A DNA stretch of 64,000 nucleotides from Paenibacillus profundus. Lineage in GTDB: Bacteria; Bacillota; Bacilli; Paenibacillales; Paenibacillaceae. Positions 61,643 to 64,000 of the stretch are shown piece by piece (positions within the stretch are counted from its first letter, which is position 1; the number at the start of each line of letters is the position of its first letter). A model generated the notes under the pieces. The model did not search any database. It had not been told where the DNA came from and was given only the letters and a program-made list of their open reading frames with translations. Location: contig NZ_JAJNBZ010000011.1 of NCBI RefSeq assembly GCF_021369635.1, forward strand, positions 1,425-65,424, written 5' to 3'. Made by a program: the position numbers and the translations under genes.

Positions 61643-63230
61643 TAGGCAAAATACGATGCTGTATCGGGAACAAGAGAAGACATTTATGAAAAGCCACTTT
61701 AAAGAGTTGGAAGTTAAAATGACGGATGCAACGCATCAAGTCTTGATTGAATTATTAAGCGCCTCTAAAGAAGGGATCCCTTTAAAAACGTTAGAACACA
61801 TCATTCAACACAGCGATTTCATGAAAATGGTGAAATTATTGTATGAGGCAGGCTCTATCTTTTTATATCCCGGCTCAATCCCTATAGACAAAGTCGCTTC
61901 TTCGGGTTGGTTTCATATACTGACGCAATATTTGCCCCCTGACAAGAAGCTGTCCGATTATATAGATCGAGTCAACCGAATCACAGTATGGATAGATGAC
62001 GCCGTGAACAAGCTATTTCCCAGATTGCGTTCATTATTGCAGGAAAGCGGTATCAGTGTCTCACTCTCTCATGAACTTCCTTATACCCCAATGGTTAATG
62101 ACTGGGTCATTACGATGAACAGGGAGGAAGTTGCAGGCAGGAACAATACGATTGTTGTCTCGGTTCATGACCATGCAGTGTCCGGATTCAAATATAGCAA
62201 AGAAGTCTTGATTCCCGAAAGTACAGGCAAGCCAGACTTGATAAACAAAAACAGTCTTTTATATAAAACGGCTCCCCTATACTTATTCATATATATTGCG
62301 AAGACGGTATTCGGGTTGTCGAAACATACGTTTACCCTGAACAAAGAGGGGCGCTTTTTTGAACAAGATCTTGCGCCAAACCATCTCTATGATACAGTCC
62401 CTCATCTGAATGTCCAAACGATAAATGAAGCCAAGGACAAGCTGGATGATATCAATGGGTTTGAAACGTTCATTGCCAAAAATATATTGCCTTTAAAAAT
62501 ATCAGGACATCTGGATGCATATTCAGATTTGGTTCAGGTAGGGTTCACAACATATGGGATACAGCATAAGGAAAGCGAGTACGGTTATGTATATGCGGGA
62601 ACGGATTATCCTCTGACGGCATTCACAGCTATTAAAAGAGGGCTTAGACATCACTTTCATACACAGGTATCAAAAGATTGGCTCGTGACGGATGCGGAAA
62701 ATTATTATTATGACAAGGTTTTATATTTATTGAATCATTTTGATGAACCTTTCCATATTATCGAGTTAGATCGAAATAAATTGGATACTTCATCATTAAC
62801 TGTTATTTATGGAAAGAGATTGAATATAGAATATAACGTATTTTTAAAAGTCCACCATCTATCTTCTGCAGCCATTGTTTATTTATATATGCCAAGCGAG
62901 AACCGTTATTACACGGATGGCAACAAAACAAGTGAAATCAAAGAAAAAATAGACGAAATTTTTATAAATTATGTCGTTAAGCAATGTAATCCGGAAGCTG
63001 ATTTTTCCGGCATGCTGCATGTCCTTGAATCCATTGAACTCGAAGCAGAGCCGCCGCGATATGATCGGCCTGGCTTCATACATCATGATAGGCAGCGATT
63101 TATAGAAAAATCATTGGGCTTATTTAAAAAGTATAATATTAGATATGAGGAAAGAGCTTGGAGATACGAGGAGGAGTTAAAGGACGCTAACTTGCTTGTC
63201 AGAAAAATTATGGTTGGTGAATATTCATGA
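61617..63230 (+). CDS. Leader-binding partner of the YcaO enzyme (ocin-ThiF-like position)
   Basis: A 537-aa protein. Residues of about 30-85 look like a winged-helix RRE (THQVLIELLSASKEGIPLKT, then MKMVKLLYEAGSIFLYP), which in azole RiPP loci binds the leader. The remaining part has no clear ThiF loop; it resembles, by place and size, the ocin-ThiF-like partner found before YcaO in thiopeptide loci. The TTG at 61617 follows AAGGAG at about 7 bases and lies within the end of the LanB gene. The stop overlaps the YcaO start (ATGA), so the two are coupled. Confidence 0.6.
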   Translation: MENSLQIFNRQNTMLYREQEKTFMKSHFKELEVKMTDATHQVLIELLSASKEGIPLKTLEHIIQHSDFMKMVKLLYEAGSIFLYPGSIPIDKVASSGWFHILTQYLPPDKKLSDYIDRVNRITVWIDDAVNKLFPRLRSLLQESGISVSLSHELPYTPMVNDWVITMNREEVAGRNNTIVVSVHDHAVSGFKYSKEVLIPESTGKPDLINKNSLLYKTAPLYLFIYIAKTVFGLSKHTFTLNKEGRFFEQDLAPNHLYDTVPHLNVQTINEAKDKLDDINGFETFIAKNILPLKISGHLDAYSDLVQVGFTTYGIQHKESEYGYVYAGTDYPLTAFTAIKRGLRHHFHTQVSKDWLVTDAENYYYDKVLYLLNHFDEPFHIIELDRNKLDTSSLTVIYGKRLNIEYNVFLKVHHLSSAAIVYLYMPSENRYYTDGNKTSEIKEKIDEIFINYVVKQCNPEADFSGMLHVLESIELEAEPPRYDRPGFIHHDRQRFIEKSLGLFKKYNIRYEERAWRYEEELKDANLLVRKIMVGEYS

Positions 63231-64000
63231 TCAAGGAAAGGAAACGAATTACAATTGAACGGATCCAGCATTATATCGTTATCGCAAGCGAAAGTCATGC
63301 TCATGGATGTATCCATTGCATCAAAAGCCGCATGATTGATAATCAATTCTTAAGCCCGAAGCGGATAGAAACCTCCTTCATCGCTGTTAATAAGCTGGAT
63401 TACAGTATGGTGGCGGAACTGAAAAATCAATTTTCCGAACTACATCCAGATGTTTATTTTACATATAATTTATTTACGAAGGAAATAAGGAAAAGCCTAA
63501 TGTTGAAATATCCGCAGTGTGAGCAGTGCGGAGAGACGGAAACGGTTCAAAAGCTAGAAGAATGCAAAATTGAATCTGCAAGCATTCCTATCGGTTCTGA
63601 TTACCGGGAAAAGCATTTCAACGAAATCGTAACAGGGCTGAAGCAAAATGCGGCCTCTCTCATCCACCCGGAAACGGGTTGGTTCAAAAATCATTATCGT
63701 TCCGTAACGGACAGCATGCCTTTAATTGCGCTGGACGGATATTTGAGCAAAGTCAATTATGATTCATATGGAAGAAATTACACATACAAACAAGCGTATT
63801 ACACGGCAGTGCTGGAAGGATTGGAACGGCATCAAGGAGTTGCCCCCTCTACCTATGCCCCTTGCCGTGCGAGCGAGAACACCCTGCTGGAAGAAAACAA
63901 ATCATTCATATCGCTTGACAGATACATCCATTTCGAAAGCAATCAGTATAACAATCCGGAATTTCGCTTTGACAAGTACGAACAGGACGATTCCATTCTG
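63227..64000 (+). CDS. YcaO-type azoline cyclodehydratase (partial, cut by window end)
   Basis: The first 258 residues of a YcaO/SagD-type enzyme, which turns Cys, Ser or Thr of the precursor into azolines with ATP. The N-terminal docking region has two zinc-type pairs, C28/C31 (CIHC) and C98/C101 (CEQC). The YcaO core starts near 165 and shows the ATP-binding glutamate motif in YTAVLEGLERHQGV (E197, E200). The ATG overlaps the partner gene stop. The window ends before the proline-rich C-terminus, so completeness cannot be judged. Azole dehydrogenase and transport genes, if present, must lie further on. Confidence 0.85.
   Translation, partial: MIKERKRITIERIQHYIVIASESHAHGCIHCIKSRMIDNQFLSPKRIETSFIAVNKLDYSMVAELKNQFSELHPDVYFTYNLFTKEIRKSLMLKYPQCEQCGETETVQKLEECKIESASIPIGSDYREKHFNEIVTGLKQNAASLIHPETGWFKNHYRSVTDSMPLIALDGYLSKVNYDSYGRNYTYKQAYYTAVLEGLERHQGVAPSTYAPCRASENTLLEENKSFISLDRYIHFESNQYNNPEFRFDKYEQDDSIL

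Noticed and set aside
1-64000. rRNA, tRNA, transposase or phage integrase genes
   Set aside because: None recognised on either strand; mobile origin of the AT-rich RiPP locus is suspected from composition alone.

Overview
The window reads as a chromosomal segment of a Paenibacillus-like member of the Bacillota. The signs are strong AGGAGG ribosome sites, frequent GTG and TTG starts, secreted copper-amine-oxidase N-terminal (CuAO_N1) repeats, a LipL-type lipoyl enzyme, LtaS-family and two acyltransferase-3 envelope proteins, and VanRS-like regulation. This assignment is inferred from gene content only. No rRNA, tRNA, CRISPR array or transposase was seen.

Layout. 0-1.7 kb: a tandem noncoding repeat, lipL, a 9-bp minisatellite and a YciI protein. 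1.8-7.3 kb (minus): a six-gene operon with a UbiA-family polyprenyl-phosphate phosphoribosyltransferase, a HAD phosphatase, two small EamA/SMR flippase subunits, a polytopic GT-C-like protein and an LtaS-family sulfatase-fold transferase. It looks like a lipid-linked pentose pathway that decorates an envelope polymer. 7.5-21.6 kb (minus): a seven-gene operon joining a membrane-anchored GAP1 protein, a zinc-ribbon TRAFAC-type GTPase, a beta-sandwich protein, two membrane VWA proteins, a large tubulin-like GTPase and a long coiled-coil protein. A divergent pair of membrane/zinc-ribbon genes (21.9-23.0 kb) probably belongs to it. 23.4-31.0 kb: a secreted CuAO_N1 protein, a VanR/VanS-like two-component system, an acyltransferase, a second near-identical response regulator and a lipoprotein polysaccharide deacetylase. 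The last three have promoters with the same TAAG boxes at fixed spacing, which defines a local regulon.

31-45 kb: a chemoreceptor, a secreted gamma-glutamyltransferase behind a GEMM-I c-di-GMP riboswitch, a duplicated XRE-repressor module in a repeat-rich gene-poor stretch, a 10-bp minisatellite of about 33 units, rtcB behind a short leader ORF and two tandem terminators, an acyltransferase, an EcsC protein and a frameshifted membrane-wHTH gene. 45-50.5 kb: MarR regulator plus MBL hydrolase, then a tight methyltransferase / class I isoprenoid synthase / NHLP-leader peptide operon (candidate prenylated peptide) facing a 7TM-type sensor kinase. 51.3-53.9 kb: fabF divergent from an MmyB-like regulator, then a 53-aa membrane peptide.

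54-64 kb: an AT-rich RiPP locus, probably a thiopeptide or related azole peptide. It has a 64-aa precursor with a Ser/Cys/Thr-rich tail, a thiopeptide-type SpaB_C protein, a split LanB glutamylation enzyme, a probable leader-binding partner protein and a YcaO cyclodehydratase cut by the window end. An oppositely oriented aminotransferase, an SDR and an unknown protein share its control region. The two RiPP-like loci, the GTPase/tubulin operon and the lipid-pentose operon are the parts most worth following up.
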